Positions 8,602-15,911 of a stretch of 64,000 nucleotides of DNA are shown one piece after another. The stretch lies in NCBI GenBank assembly GCA_046350355.1, contig JAXMAN010000001.1, positions 868,001-932,000 of the forward strand, given 5' to 3'. The notes beneath the pieces are model-generated. The model was not told where the DNA came from. It did not search any database and saw only the letters and a program-made list of their open reading frames with translations. Each line of letters starts with the position of its first letter. The first letter of the stretch is position 1. Origin of the DNA: UBA966 sp046350355 (GTDB lineage Bacteria > Planctomycetota > Phycisphaerae > Phycisphaerales > SM1A02). Both the position numbers and the translations under genes were made by a program.

Positions 8602-9057
8602 ATGCGCATCGCCATCGGATCCGACCATCGTGGCTACCAGACGACCGCGGCGCTGGTGCAGCACCTCGCCGCCAACGGACACGAGGTCGTGGTCCTGGGC
8701 GACTGCGGCGGCGCCACCTGCGACTACCCGGATGTCGCCTACCTGGTCGCGCGCGAGGTCGCCGACGGCAAGGCCGAGCGCGGCATCCTGATGTGCGGCA
8801 CCGGCATCGGCATGTGCATCGCCGCGAACAAGGTGAAGGGCGTGCTGGCCGCGCTCGCGCAGGACGAGCTGAGCGCGCAGCTCAGCCGCACGCACAACAA
8901 CGCGAACATCCTGTGCCTGAGCGCGGACCTCATCGGGACCACGCTGGCCAAGCGCATCGTCGACACGTTCATGCGGACCAACTTCGAGGGCGGCCGCCAC
9001 GAGCGCCGCATCCGCAAGATCCGCGAGATCGAGGAGGGCGGGCCGCCGACGAAGTGA
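8602..9057 (+). CDS. rpiB: Ribose-5-phosphate isomerase B
   Basis: Interconverts ribose 5-phosphate and ribulose 5-phosphate in the pentose phosphate pathway. 151 aa, family-typical length. N-terminal IAIGSDHRGY and the CGTGIGMCIAANK loop with the active-site Cys are clear, as is SRTHNNANILCLSADLIG. It is closer to RpiB than to the LacA/LacB galactose isomerases by length and by the intact CGTG loop. The ATG at 8602 is the first in-frame candidate that gives the canonical N-terminus. Confidence 0.95.
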   Translation: MRIAIGSDHRGYQTTAALVQHLAANGHEVVVLGDCGGATCDYPDVAYLVAREVADGKAERGILMCGTGIGMCIAANKVKGVLAALAQDELSAQLSRTHNNANILCLSADLIGTTLAKRIVDTFMRTNFEGGRHERRIRKIREIEEGGPPTK

Positions 9058-9107
9058 CGGGGGCGCGGGGCGCGCGCGACGCGCCCCCGCCGCGCCGCCG
9101 CCGCGGC

Positions 9108-10592
9108 TCACTTCGCCTTCTGCGACTGCGCCTCGACGAGGTCCACCAGCAGGCGCACGCCGAATCCGGTCGGTCCCGCGGGGAAGAGGTCGCCGCCGCG
9201 CTGCGCGTCGCCGACGCCCGCGATGTCCAGGTGCGCCCACGGCGTCTTGGAGTCGACGAAGTAGCTGAGGAAGGCCGCGCCCTGCACCGGGTGCGCGTTG
9301 CGCAGCGGGTTGCTGTTGAGGATGTCCGCGTGCGAGCTGCGCATGAACTCGCGGTGCTCGGTCCACAGCGGCAGGCGCCAGACCTTCTCGCCGCTGCTGC
9401 CCGCGGCGGACTCGACGGCGTGCGCCATCGCGTCGTCGTTGGCGAAGAAGCCCGCGCAGAAGTGGCCCAGCGCCACGACGACGCCGCCGGTGAGCGTGGC
9501 GACGTCCACGAGCGCGGTCGCGCGCAGGTCCTTCTGCGCGTACGCGAGCGCGTCGCCCAGGACCAGGCGGCCCTCGGCGTCGGTGTTGGTGATCTCGACG
9601 GTGACGCCGTTGTACATCGTGATGATGTCGTCGGGACGCATGCTGTCGCCGCTGACCATGTTCTCCGCGGCGGCCAGGAGCGCGTGCACCTCGATGGGCA
9701 GCTTCAGGCGCGCGATCGCCTCCATCGCGCCGATGACGGCCATGCCGCCGAGCTTGTCGTACTTCATGCCCTTCATGCCGTTGTTCACCTTGAGGCTGTA
9801 GCCGCCGGTGTCGTAGGTGAGGGTCTTGCCAACGAGGACGAGGCGCTTGCCGCGCGCGGCGGGCGCGATGCGGCGCGGCTTGTGCGTCAGGTGGACGAGG
9901 CAGCTCTTGCTGTCGCTGCCGTGGCCGACGGCGACCAGGCCGCCCATGCCCATGCGCTTGGCCTGCGCGTGGGTGATGACGCTGCAGCGCAGGCCGCAGC
10001 GGCGCGCGAGCGCCTTCGCCTGCGCGGCGATCCACGGCGGGTTGCAGACGTTCGGCGGCGTCGCGCCCAGCGTGCGCGCGGTGTTGACGGCCTCGCCCAG
10101 CAGCAGGCCGCGCTCGAGGCCCGCGTCGAAGTCGCGGTCGTCGGCGCTGATCTCCAGCGAGCGCAGCATGCGGTTCTTCTTCGCGGCGCTCCCCTCGAAC
10201 GCGGTGAACTTCCAGCTCGCGATCGCGAGGCCCTCGCCGAAGGCGCGGCCGGCGCGCTGCGCGCCCTCGCGGCCGCCCGAAGCGGGCAGGCCCAGCTCCA
10301 GGCGCGCGGAGGCGACCTCGCGGCGGTGCAGCCCGCGCAGCAGGCCGGCGCCCGCGGTGCGCAGCGTCTCGGGGGTGATCGCATCGGCGTCGCCGAGGCC
10401 CAGCAGCACATGGCGCGGGCCGGCGCTGCAGACCTCGCCGTTGTCGGCCTTGAAGGCGGGATCGCGCAGGGCCTGCGTCACCGCGTCGACGCCGCGCGCG
10501 GCGGCGGGGACGAGCTTCTTCTTGTCCTGCTGGCGCACGCCCACGACGACGATGGAGGAGCGGCCGCGGCGATGCTTGATGGTCTGGAACAT
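9108..10592 (-). CDS. pepA: M17 leucyl aminopeptidase
   Basis: Cytosolic two-metal aminopeptidase that removes N-terminal residues from peptides. 494 aa, normal for the family. The C-terminal catalytic half carries the NTDAEGRL signature, the preceding AAENMVSGDSMRPDDI stretch and the metal-site YDTGGYSLK region. The usual VGKGLTFDTGG reads VGKTLTYDTGG, a mild departure with metal-binding Lys and Asp kept. The N-terminal ~170 residues are the variable macro-like domain. The start is the ATG at 10592, with TACACT 9 nt upstream. It converges on rpiB with 50 bp between. Confidence 0.93.
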   Translation of the reverse strand: MFQTIKHRRGRSSIVVVGVRQQDKKKLVPAAARGVDAVTQALRDPAFKADNGEVCSAGPRHVLLGLGDADAITPETLRTAGAGLLRGLHRREVASARLELGLPASGGREGAQRAGRAFGEGLAIASWKFTAFEGSAAKKNRMLRSLEISADDRDFDAGLERGLLLGEAVNTARTLGATPPNVCNPPWIAAQAKALARRCGLRCSVITHAQAKRMGMGGLVAVGHGSDSKSCLVHLTHKPRRIAPAARGKRLVLVGKTLTYDTGGYSLKVNNGMKGMKYDKLGGMAVIGAMEAIARLKLPIEVHALLAAAENMVSGDSMRPDDIITMYNGVTVEITNTDAEGRLVLGDALAYAQKDLRATALVDVATLTGGVVVALGHFCAGFFANDDAMAHAVESAAGSSGEKVWRLPLWTEHREFMRSSHADILNSNPLRNAHPVQGAAFLSYFVDSKTPWAHLDIAGVGDAQRGGDLFPAGPTGFGVRLLVDLVEAQSQKAK

Positions 10593-10601
10593 GGGACGCG
10601 C

Positions 10602-10607
10602 AGTGTA
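10602..10607 (-). promoter_or_regulatory. -10-like box of pepA
   Basis: TACACT on the minus strand ends 9 nt before the ATG at 10592. The same hexamer appears before dnaN and tRNA-Tyr. Confidence 0.45.
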
Positions 10608-10638
10608 TTCGCGCGCCGGGGAAGGCGCGGGATTCGCC

Positions 10639-10644
10639 TAGGAT
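10639..10644 (+). promoter_or_regulatory. -10-like box of mnmG
   Basis: TAGGAT ends 10 nt before the ATG at 10655; no Shine-Dalgarno is seen. Confidence 0.35.
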
Positions 10645-10654
10645 TCAGGGCTTC

Positions 10655-12688
10655 ATGGAGCGGCTGGAGGTCATCGTCATCGGCGGCGGACACGCGGGCG
10701 TCGAGGCCGCGTGGGCGGCCGCGGGCGCGCTGGGCGCGGGCGCGCGCGTGGCGCTGGTGACGATGGACCCGTCGCGCATCGGCGCGATGAGCTGCAACCC
10801 CGCGATCGGCGGCCTGGCGAAGGGGCAGATGGTGCGCGAGATCGACGCGCTCGGCGGCGTCATGGGGCTGGCGACGGACCGGACGGGCATCCTCTTCAAG
10901 ATGCTCAACACCTCCAAGGGCGCGGCGGTGCGCGGCCCGCGCGCGCAGTGCGACAAGGAGCACTACGCGGCGGAGGTGCAGCGGCTGCTGTCGACGCGGC
11001 CGCAGATCGAGGTCTACGCCGCGACGATCGACGAGCTGCTGGTGGAGGAGGGCGCGTGCGTCGGCGTGCGGCTGCCTGCGGGCACGGTGCGGGTGCGCGC
11101 GGACGAGGACGCGATCGAGGCGAACCTGCGCGGGGACGCGCGGGCGCGGGCGGTCTTTGGCGGGGGCGTTGGCGTTGGCGCGGGCGCGGGCGACGGCGCC
11201 CGCGCCGGCGCGCGCGGCCACGCCCACGCGCGCTTCGACGCGCCGCTGGAGCTGCGCGCGCACGCGGTCGTGCTCACGACGGGCACCTTCATGCGCGCGC
11301 TCATGCACACGGGCGCGCAGCAGACGCCGGGCGGGCGCGTCGGCGAGGGCGCGGCGGTGGGCATCTCCGCGATGCTCCGCGCGCTGGGCTTCGAGCTCGG
11401 GCGCCTGAAGACGGGGACGCCGCCGCGGCTGCGTCGCCAGAGCCTGGACTGGGAGGCGCTGCCGCCGCAGGTGGGCGACGATCCGCCGACGCCCTTCAGC
11501 GACCTTACGCCGCAGGGGCTCGCGGGCGGGCGCTTCCCCGCGCTCGCGCAGGTGGTCTGCCGCGCGACGGCGACGACGCCGCAGATCCACGCGCTCATCC
11601 GCGAGAACCTGCACCTGGCGCCGATGTACAGCGGGCAGATCGAGGCCGAGTGCGGCCCACGCTACTGCCCGAGCCTGGAGGACAAGGTGGTGCGCTTCGC
11701 CGAGCGCGAGAGCCACCACGTTTTCCTCGAGCCCGAGACGCTCTTCACCGACGAGATCTACTGCAACGGCATCAGCACGAGCCTGCCCGCGCCGGTGCAG
11801 GAGCGCATCGTGCGCGGCATGGAAGGATGCGCGCGCGCGGAGATCCTGCGCTGGGGCTACGCGGTGGAGTACGACATGGTGTGGCCGCACCAGATCGACG
11901 CGACGGGCGAGACCAAGCGCGTGCGCGGGCTCTTCCTGGCGGGGCAGATCAACGGCACGAGCGGCTACGAGGAGGCGGCGGGGCAGGGGCTCGTCGCGGG
12001 GCTGAACGCGGCGCGGCGCGCGCGCGGGCTGGAGCCGGTGCGGCTCGGGCGCGAGCAGGCGTACATCGGCGTGATGATGGACGACCTGGTGACGCGCACT
12101 CCGCGCGAGCCGTACCGCATGTTCACCAGCCGCGCGGAGCATCGGCTGCTGCTGCGCGCGGACAACGCGGACGAGCGGCTGACGCCGCTGGGGCGCGAGC
12201 TGGGACTGGTGGATGCGGCGCGGTGGCGGGCGCACGAGGCGCGGATGGGGGCGATGCGCGCGATCCGGGAGGGGTTGGGGAGCGTGGTGGCGGGCGCGAA
12301 CGCGCGGCTGCTCGAGCTCGCGCGACGGCCGGAAACGCCGGTGGAGTCGATCGCGCAGGCGCTGCAGGGCGCGGGCGTCGAGGCGCCGCTGCGGCTGGTC
12401 GACCGCGTCGTCACGGACCTGCGCTACGAGGGCTACGTGGTGCGCCAGCAGGCGGAGGTGCGCCGCCACGCGGCGAGCGAGCGCACGCCGATCCCGCCCG
12501 AGCTCGATCCCGACGCGATCGTCGGCCTGCGCACCGAGGCGCGCGAGACGCTGCGCCGCTTCCGCCCGACGACGCTCGGCCAGGCGGGGCGGCTGGCGGG
12601 GATCTCGCCCGCGGACGTGAGCCTCATCGCGATCGCGCTGCGGCGTCGGCGAGAGGGTGGCGGCAAGGCGGCGGGCGCGGCCCGGTAG
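10655..12688 (+). CDS. mnmG: tRNA uridine-34 carboxymethylaminomethyl synthase, FAD subunit
   Basis: With MnmE, modifies the wobble uridine of certain tRNAs. 677 aa against about 620-630 in most bacteria. The N-terminal Rossmann motif VIGGGHAGVEAA binds FAD, PAIGGLAKGQMVREIDALGG is the family signature, and the C-terminal SRAEHRLLLRADNADERLTPLG and helical domain are complete. The extra length is a Gly/Ala/His-rich low-complexity stretch at ~residues 168-195 (11158-11235, GGGVGVGAGAG and on), between two strands of the FAD domain. No mnmE is nearby; a tRNA-Thr gene follows directly. Confidence 0.96.
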   Translation: MERLEVIVIGGGHAGVEAAWAAAGALGAGARVALVTMDPSRIGAMSCNPAIGGLAKGQMVREIDALGGVMGLATDRTGILFKMLNTSKGAAVRGPRAQCDKEHYAAEVQRLLSTRPQIEVYAATIDELLVEEGACVGVRLPAGTVRVRADEDAIEANLRGDARARAVFGGGVGVGAGAGDGARAGARGHAHARFDAPLELRAHAVVLTTGTFMRALMHTGAQQTPGGRVGEGAAVGISAMLRALGFELGRLKTGTPPRLRRQSLDWEALPPQVGDDPPTPFSDLTPQGLAGGRFPALAQVVCRATATTPQIHALIRENLHLAPMYSGQIEAECGPRYCPSLEDKVVRFAERESHHVFLEPETLFTDEIYCNGISTSLPAPVQERIVRGMEGCARAEILRWGYAVEYDMVWPHQIDATGETKRVRGLFLAGQINGTSGYEEAAGQGLVAGLNAARRARGLEPVRLGREQAYIGVMMDDLVTRTPREPYRMFTSRAEHRLLLRADNADERLTPLGRELGLVDAARWRAHEARMGAMRAIREGLGSVVAGANARLLELARRPETPVESIAQALQGAGVEAPLRLVDRVVTDLRYEGYVVRQQAEVRRHAASERTPIPPELDPDAIVGLRTEARETLRRFRPTTLGQAGRLAGISPADVSLIAIALRRRREGGGKAAGAAR

Positions 12689-12701
12689 GATCCGCGGTCA
12701 C

Positions 12702-12774
12702 GCCGCCGTAGCTCAATTGGCAGAGCACGTGATTTGTAATCTCGAGGTTGCCGGTTCAAGTCCGGTCGGCGGCT
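12702..12774 (+). tRNA. tRNA-Thr (anticodon TGT)
   Basis: A 73-nt cloverleaf: 7-bp acceptor stem GCCGCCG/CGGCGGC, D-arm GCTC...GAGC, anticodon loop TTTGTAA giving TGT, and T-arm with GGTTCAAGTCC. The anticodon stem has one U-U mismatch. No CCA is encoded. Confidence 0.92.
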
Positions 12775-12858
12775 TTGCCGTTCCGCGGGGCGCCGCGGCC
12801 CGGGACGCGCCTGCGGCGGCCGCCGTATTCTCCGGCGAGCATTCCCGAGGCGAATCCC

Positions 12859-13128
12859 GTGAGCGTGACCCGAGAGCAAGTCGCTGAAGCCGTCCGCAGC
12901 ATCATCCAGAAGGACCTCAAGTTCGACGGGGTGGACCTTCCCGACCAGACGCAGCTCGTGGGCGGCGGGCTCGCGCTCGATTCGCTCGACCTGCTCATGA
13001 TCGTGACCGCGATGGAGAAGCGCTTCGGCCACAAGATCCCGCAGCGCAAGCTCAACCGGGAGACGATGTCCACGGTCGGGGGCTTCATCGACTTCGCGCA
13101 CAAGGAACTCTCGGCGGCGGGCAAGTGA
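12859..13128 (+). CDS. Acyl carrier protein
   Basis: 89 aa. The LALDSLDLL motif gives the serine that receives phosphopantetheine, and GFIDFAHKEL is the usual last helix. The GTG start at 12859 has GAGG 8 nt upstream. The next gene, a FabZ-like dehydratase, begins inside its stop codon (GTGA). This pairing and the nearby ketosynthase fusion suggest a dedicated carrier for the polyene-type pathway rather than the housekeeping AcpP, which normally sits with fabD/fabG/fabF. A TATTCT box lies 27 nt ahead of the start. Confidence 0.88.
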   Translation: MSVTREQVAEAVRSIIQKDLKFDGVDLPDQTQLVGGGLALDSLDLLMIVTAMEKRFGHKIPQRKLNRETMSTVGGFIDFAHKELSAAGK

Positions 13129-13559
13129 GCGATCCGGCCCCGCCCGAGGACCTGCACCTGCGGCTCCCGCATGGCGAGGGCTTCCGCTTCGTCGACCGCG
13201 TGCTGGCGGCCGGGGAGGGCGAGGCGCGGGCGGCGTGGACGGTGCGTGGGACGGAGCCCTTCTTCGCCGCGCACTTCCCGGGGAATCCGCTGGTTCCAGG
13301 CGTGCTGCTGATCGAGGCGCTCGCGCAGACGGCGGGCTTCGCGGCGCCGCCCGATCCGCAGCGGAGCGCGGGCGGGCTGCTGGTGCATGCCGACGTCCGC
13401 TTCCGCGCGCCGGTCCGGCCCCCCGCGACGATCCTGCTGCACGCGCGCCTCTCGGGCGAGCTCGGCGAGCTGCGGCAGTTCGAGGTGCGCGCCGAGGTCG
13501 AGGGGCGCGTCGTCGCGAGCGGATCGGTCGCGCTGCGGCTGCGTTCCGATCCGGCCTGA
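13125..13559 (+). CDS. FabZ/FabA-like hotdog dehydratase
   Basis: 144 aa. The hotdog fold has the motif HFPGNPLVPGVLLIEALAQTAG, whose His and downstream Glu are the catalytic pair of 3-hydroxyacyl-ACP dehydratases. It starts at a GTG overlapping the ACP stop by 4 bp, so the two are co-translated. In aryl polyene pathways such a dehydratase makes each double bond of the chain. It could also serve ordinary fatty acid synthesis, but no fab genes lie nearby. Confidence 0.85.
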   Translation: MSDPAPPEDLHLRLPHGEGFRFVDRVLAAGEGEARAAWTVRGTEPFFAAHFPGNPLVPGVLLIEALAQTAGFAAPPDPQRSAGGLLVHADVRFRAPVRPPATILLHARLSGELGELRQFEVRAEVEGRVVASGSVALRLRSDPA

Positions 13560-13560
13560 A

Positions 13561-14958
13561 TCAGCCGCGCACGACGCCGCCGACGATGTTCGCCGCCGCG
13601 CGCGAGACGCCGCTGGCGAATGCCCACGGACCCGAGCCCAGCCGCTGGCACGCGCCTTCGAAGGCGGTCGCGGCCCACGCGACCTCCTCGTCGGAGATCA
13701 CCAGCGGCGGGGTGAGCTTCAGGAGGTCGACGCCGCCGCCGGTCACCTGCGCGAGCACCTTCCCCTTCGCGAAGAGGTCCATCACGAACGCCTGGCCGAA
13801 GACCAGATGCTCGAAGCTCCCGAGGCTGGGAAGCGAGGAGATCCACCGCTCCGAGGCGCTGCGCTCGAGCGCGATGCCCAGCATCAGCCCGCGTCCTCGG
13901 ACCTCGCTCGCGCCGCCGTGGCGCGCGGCGGCGGCCAGCAGGCGCGCGCGCAGCGCATCGCCCTGCGTCCGCGCGCGCTCCGAGAGGCGCTGCGCGTCGT
14001 GGATCGCCAGCACCGTTAGCCCCGCGGTCATCGCGAGCACGCCCTCGTGCAGCGTCGAGCTGTGCACGAAGGCGCGCGACATCGAGGAGTAGACGCCGCG
14101 CCAGACGTCGGCGCGCACCATCGCCGCGCCCACGGGGACGTAGCCGCCGGAGAGCGCCTTCGAGAGGACGACGAAGTCGGGCCGGCAGCCCGGATCCTGC
14201 TCGCACGCCAGGAAGGTGCCGGTGCGCCCGACGCCGGTCTGCACCTCGTCGACGATGAGGAGCGTCCCCGCCGCGCGGCACAGGCGCGTCGCTTCCGCGA
14301 GGTATCCCGGCGACGCCGGCTGGCAGGTCTTGCCCTGCACGGGCTCGACGATGAAGGCCGCGAACTGCCGCGTGGCCAGCGCCTCCTCGAGCGCGGGGAG
14401 GTCGTCGAAGGGGATGATCCGCGACGCGCCGAGCTCGCCGAAGCCGTCCCGCAGCGACGCGTTGCCGTTGGCGGCGAGCGCGCCGAGCGTCATGCCGTGG
14501 AAGCCGTGCTCGCACGCGAGGACGGCGCTGCGACCGGTGAAGTGCCGCGCGAACTTGAGGGACGCCTCGACCGCCTCCGCGCCGGAGTTGGTGAAGAAGG
14601 CGTGCGGCAGGTCGGCGGGCATGCGCTCCGCGAGGCGGCGCGCGAGGAGCGCCGCGAGCGGGTTGTCCTCCATGCGCACCCAGCCGGGGAGGTCGGAGGC
14701 GATCGCGTCGCGCAGCGCCCGCACCATGTCGGGGTGATGGCGGCCGAGCGCGTGCACCGCGAAGCCCGCGAGGCAGTCCAGGTAGCGCTCGCCGGCGTCG
14801 TCCTCGAGCCAGCAGCCTTCGCCGCGGACCCAGGTGCGGTCGAGGCCCGTCGTGCGCACGAGCCGCTGCAGCGTCGGATGCAGGTGCTGCGACGCGTTGC
14901 GGCGCGCATCGCGGACGCCCTCGGCGAGCAGGGACTGGAATGACGGAACCTCACCCAC
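13561..14958 (-). CDS. Class III PLP-dependent aminotransferase
   Basis: 465 aa. PLP-binding motifs are complete: NSGAEAVEASLKFAR, the IVDEVQTGVGRTG aspartate, and LSKALSGGYVPVGA with the Schiff-base Lys. It resembles ornithine/acetylornithine/putrescine aminotransferases with an N-terminal extension. It lies inside the pigment-type cluster, between the dehydratase and the glycosyltransferase, but on the opposite strand. It converges on the dehydratase with 1 bp between. The GTG start at 14958 shares a symmetrical promoter box with the divergent glycosyltransferase gene. Whether it acts in the pathway is open. Confidence 0.85.
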   Translation of the reverse strand: MGEVPSFQSLLAEGVRDARRNASQHLHPTLQRLVRTTGLDRTWVRGEGCWLEDDAGERYLDCLAGFAVHALGRHHPDMVRALRDAIASDLPGWVRMEDNPLAALLARRLAERMPADLPHAFFTNSGAEAVEASLKFARHFTGRSAVLACEHGFHGMTLGALAANGNASLRDGFGELGASRIIPFDDLPALEEALATRQFAAFIVEPVQGKTCQPASPGYLAEATRLCRAAGTLLIVDEVQTGVGRTGTFLACEQDPGCRPDFVVLSKALSGGYVPVGAAMVRADVWRGVYSSMSRAFVHSSTLHEGVLAMTAGLTVLAIHDAQRLSERARTQGDALRARLLAAAARHGGASEVRGRGLMLGIALERSASERWISSLPSLGSFEHLVFGQAFVMDLFAKGKVLAQVTGGGVDLLKLTPPLVISDEEVAWAATAFEGACQRLGSGPWAFASGVSRAAANIVGGVVRG

Positions 14959-14966
14959 GACGCGAA

Positions 14967-14973
14967 TACCATA
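14967..14973. promoter_or_regulatory. Shared bidirectional -10 element
   Basis: TACCATA reads TACCAT on the plus strand, 6 nt before the glycosyltransferase ATG, and TATGGT on the minus strand, 9 nt before the aminotransferase GTG. The whole divergent gap is only 20 bp. Confidence 0.5.
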
Positions 14974-14978
14974 GCGGG

Positions 14979-15911
14979 ATGCGCGTCGTCGCCGTCGTCC
15001 CGACCTACCAGAATGCGGGGACGCTCCGGGGAGTGCTCGATGCGCTGGAAACGCAGGGATTTTCCATCATCGTGGTGGACGACGGTTCGACCGACGGCAC
15101 CGGCGAGCTGCTGCGCGCGTGGACGCGCGAGCGGCCGCGGGAGCGCACGGTGGTCTCGCTCGAGCGCAATCGGGGCAAGGGCGCGGCGCTCGCCGCGGGC
15201 TTCGCCGCCGCGGTCGATGCGGGCGCGCGCCGGATCGTCACGGTGGACGCGGACGGGCAGCATCGCGCGGGCGACGCGCGGCGCATCGCCGACCAGCCCG
15301 GCGACGCGATGATCGTCGGCGCGCGCGCCGAGGGCTCCGCGGCGTATCCGCGACGCAGCCGCTTCGGGCGCCGGCTGTGGGCGCTGGGCGTGCGGTCGCT
15401 CACGGGGCTGGGACTCGCGGATCCGGTCTGCGGGCTGCGCGCCTATCCCGCCGAGGCGGTCGCGCGCGTGCGGCCGCGCTTCGGACGCTTCTGCTGGGAG
15501 ATCGAGTGGATCGTGCGCGCCGCGTGGAGCGGTGTCCGCGTCGAGGAGCTGCCGATCGAGACGATCTACCTGCCGCGCGGCGAGCGCGTGAGCCACTGGT
15601 CGCTGGGCGACTGGCCGCACAACTTCGCGGGATGGATGGCGCTCGCGGGCGAGCGCGTCCTGCTGCTGCGCGGGCCCTGGCGGCCCGCGGCCGACCAGCC
15701 GCTGCGCGCGCACGACCGCTCCTGGCGCCGGCTGCAGATCGTCGGCGCCGCGGTGGCGGCGGGGATCGGCGCGGGGGGCGCCCCCTTCGGATGGACGGGG
15801 CTCGCCCTCGTCGCGACGGTGGCGACGGCGATCGCGATCCGGCTGCACGTGCTCGCGCCGATCGGCGCGCTTGCGGCGGCGGCGGGGTGGTACGTGGTCG
15901 CGGCGCGCTAG
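14979..15911 (+). CDS. Family 2 glycosyltransferase
   Basis: 310 aa. N-terminal GT-A domain: VVPTYQNAGTL, IVVDDGSTDGT (nucleotide binding) and TVDADGQH (DXD-like metal site). The C-terminal ~60 residues are hydrophobic (VGAAVAAGIGAGG, then LVATVATAIAIRLHVLA), suggesting two membrane spans, so transfer probably occurs at the membrane. Similar glycosyltransferases occur in xanthomonadin and aryl polyene clusters. Its stop codon overlaps the stop of the convergent ligase-methyltransferase gene by 3 bp. Confidence 0.85.
   Translation: MRVVAVVPTYQNAGTLRGVLDALETQGFSIIVVDDGSTDGTGELLRAWTRERPRERTVVSLERNRGKGAALAAGFAAAVDAGARRIVTVDADGQHRAGDARRIADQPGDAMIVGARAEGSAAYPRRSRFGRRLWALGVRSLTGLGLADPVCGLRAYPAEAVARVRPRFGRFCWEIEWIVRAAWSGVRVEELPIETIYLPRGERVSHWSLGDWPHNFAGWMALAGERVLLLRGPWRPAADQPLRAHDRSWRRLQIVGAAVAAGIGAGGAPFGWTGLALVATVATAIAIRLHVLAPIGALAAAAGWYVVAAR

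Noticed and set aside
6261..8615. Long minus-strand open frame of 784 codons
   Set aside because: It is a shadow frame of dnaN and the phosphatase; its translation is Arg/Ala/His-rich with no family features.
9060..9090. GC hairpin between rpiB and pepA as a terminator
   Set aside because: A short GGGGCGCG/CGCGCCCC stem exists but has no T-run, and such stems arise readily by chance in this GC-rich DNA.
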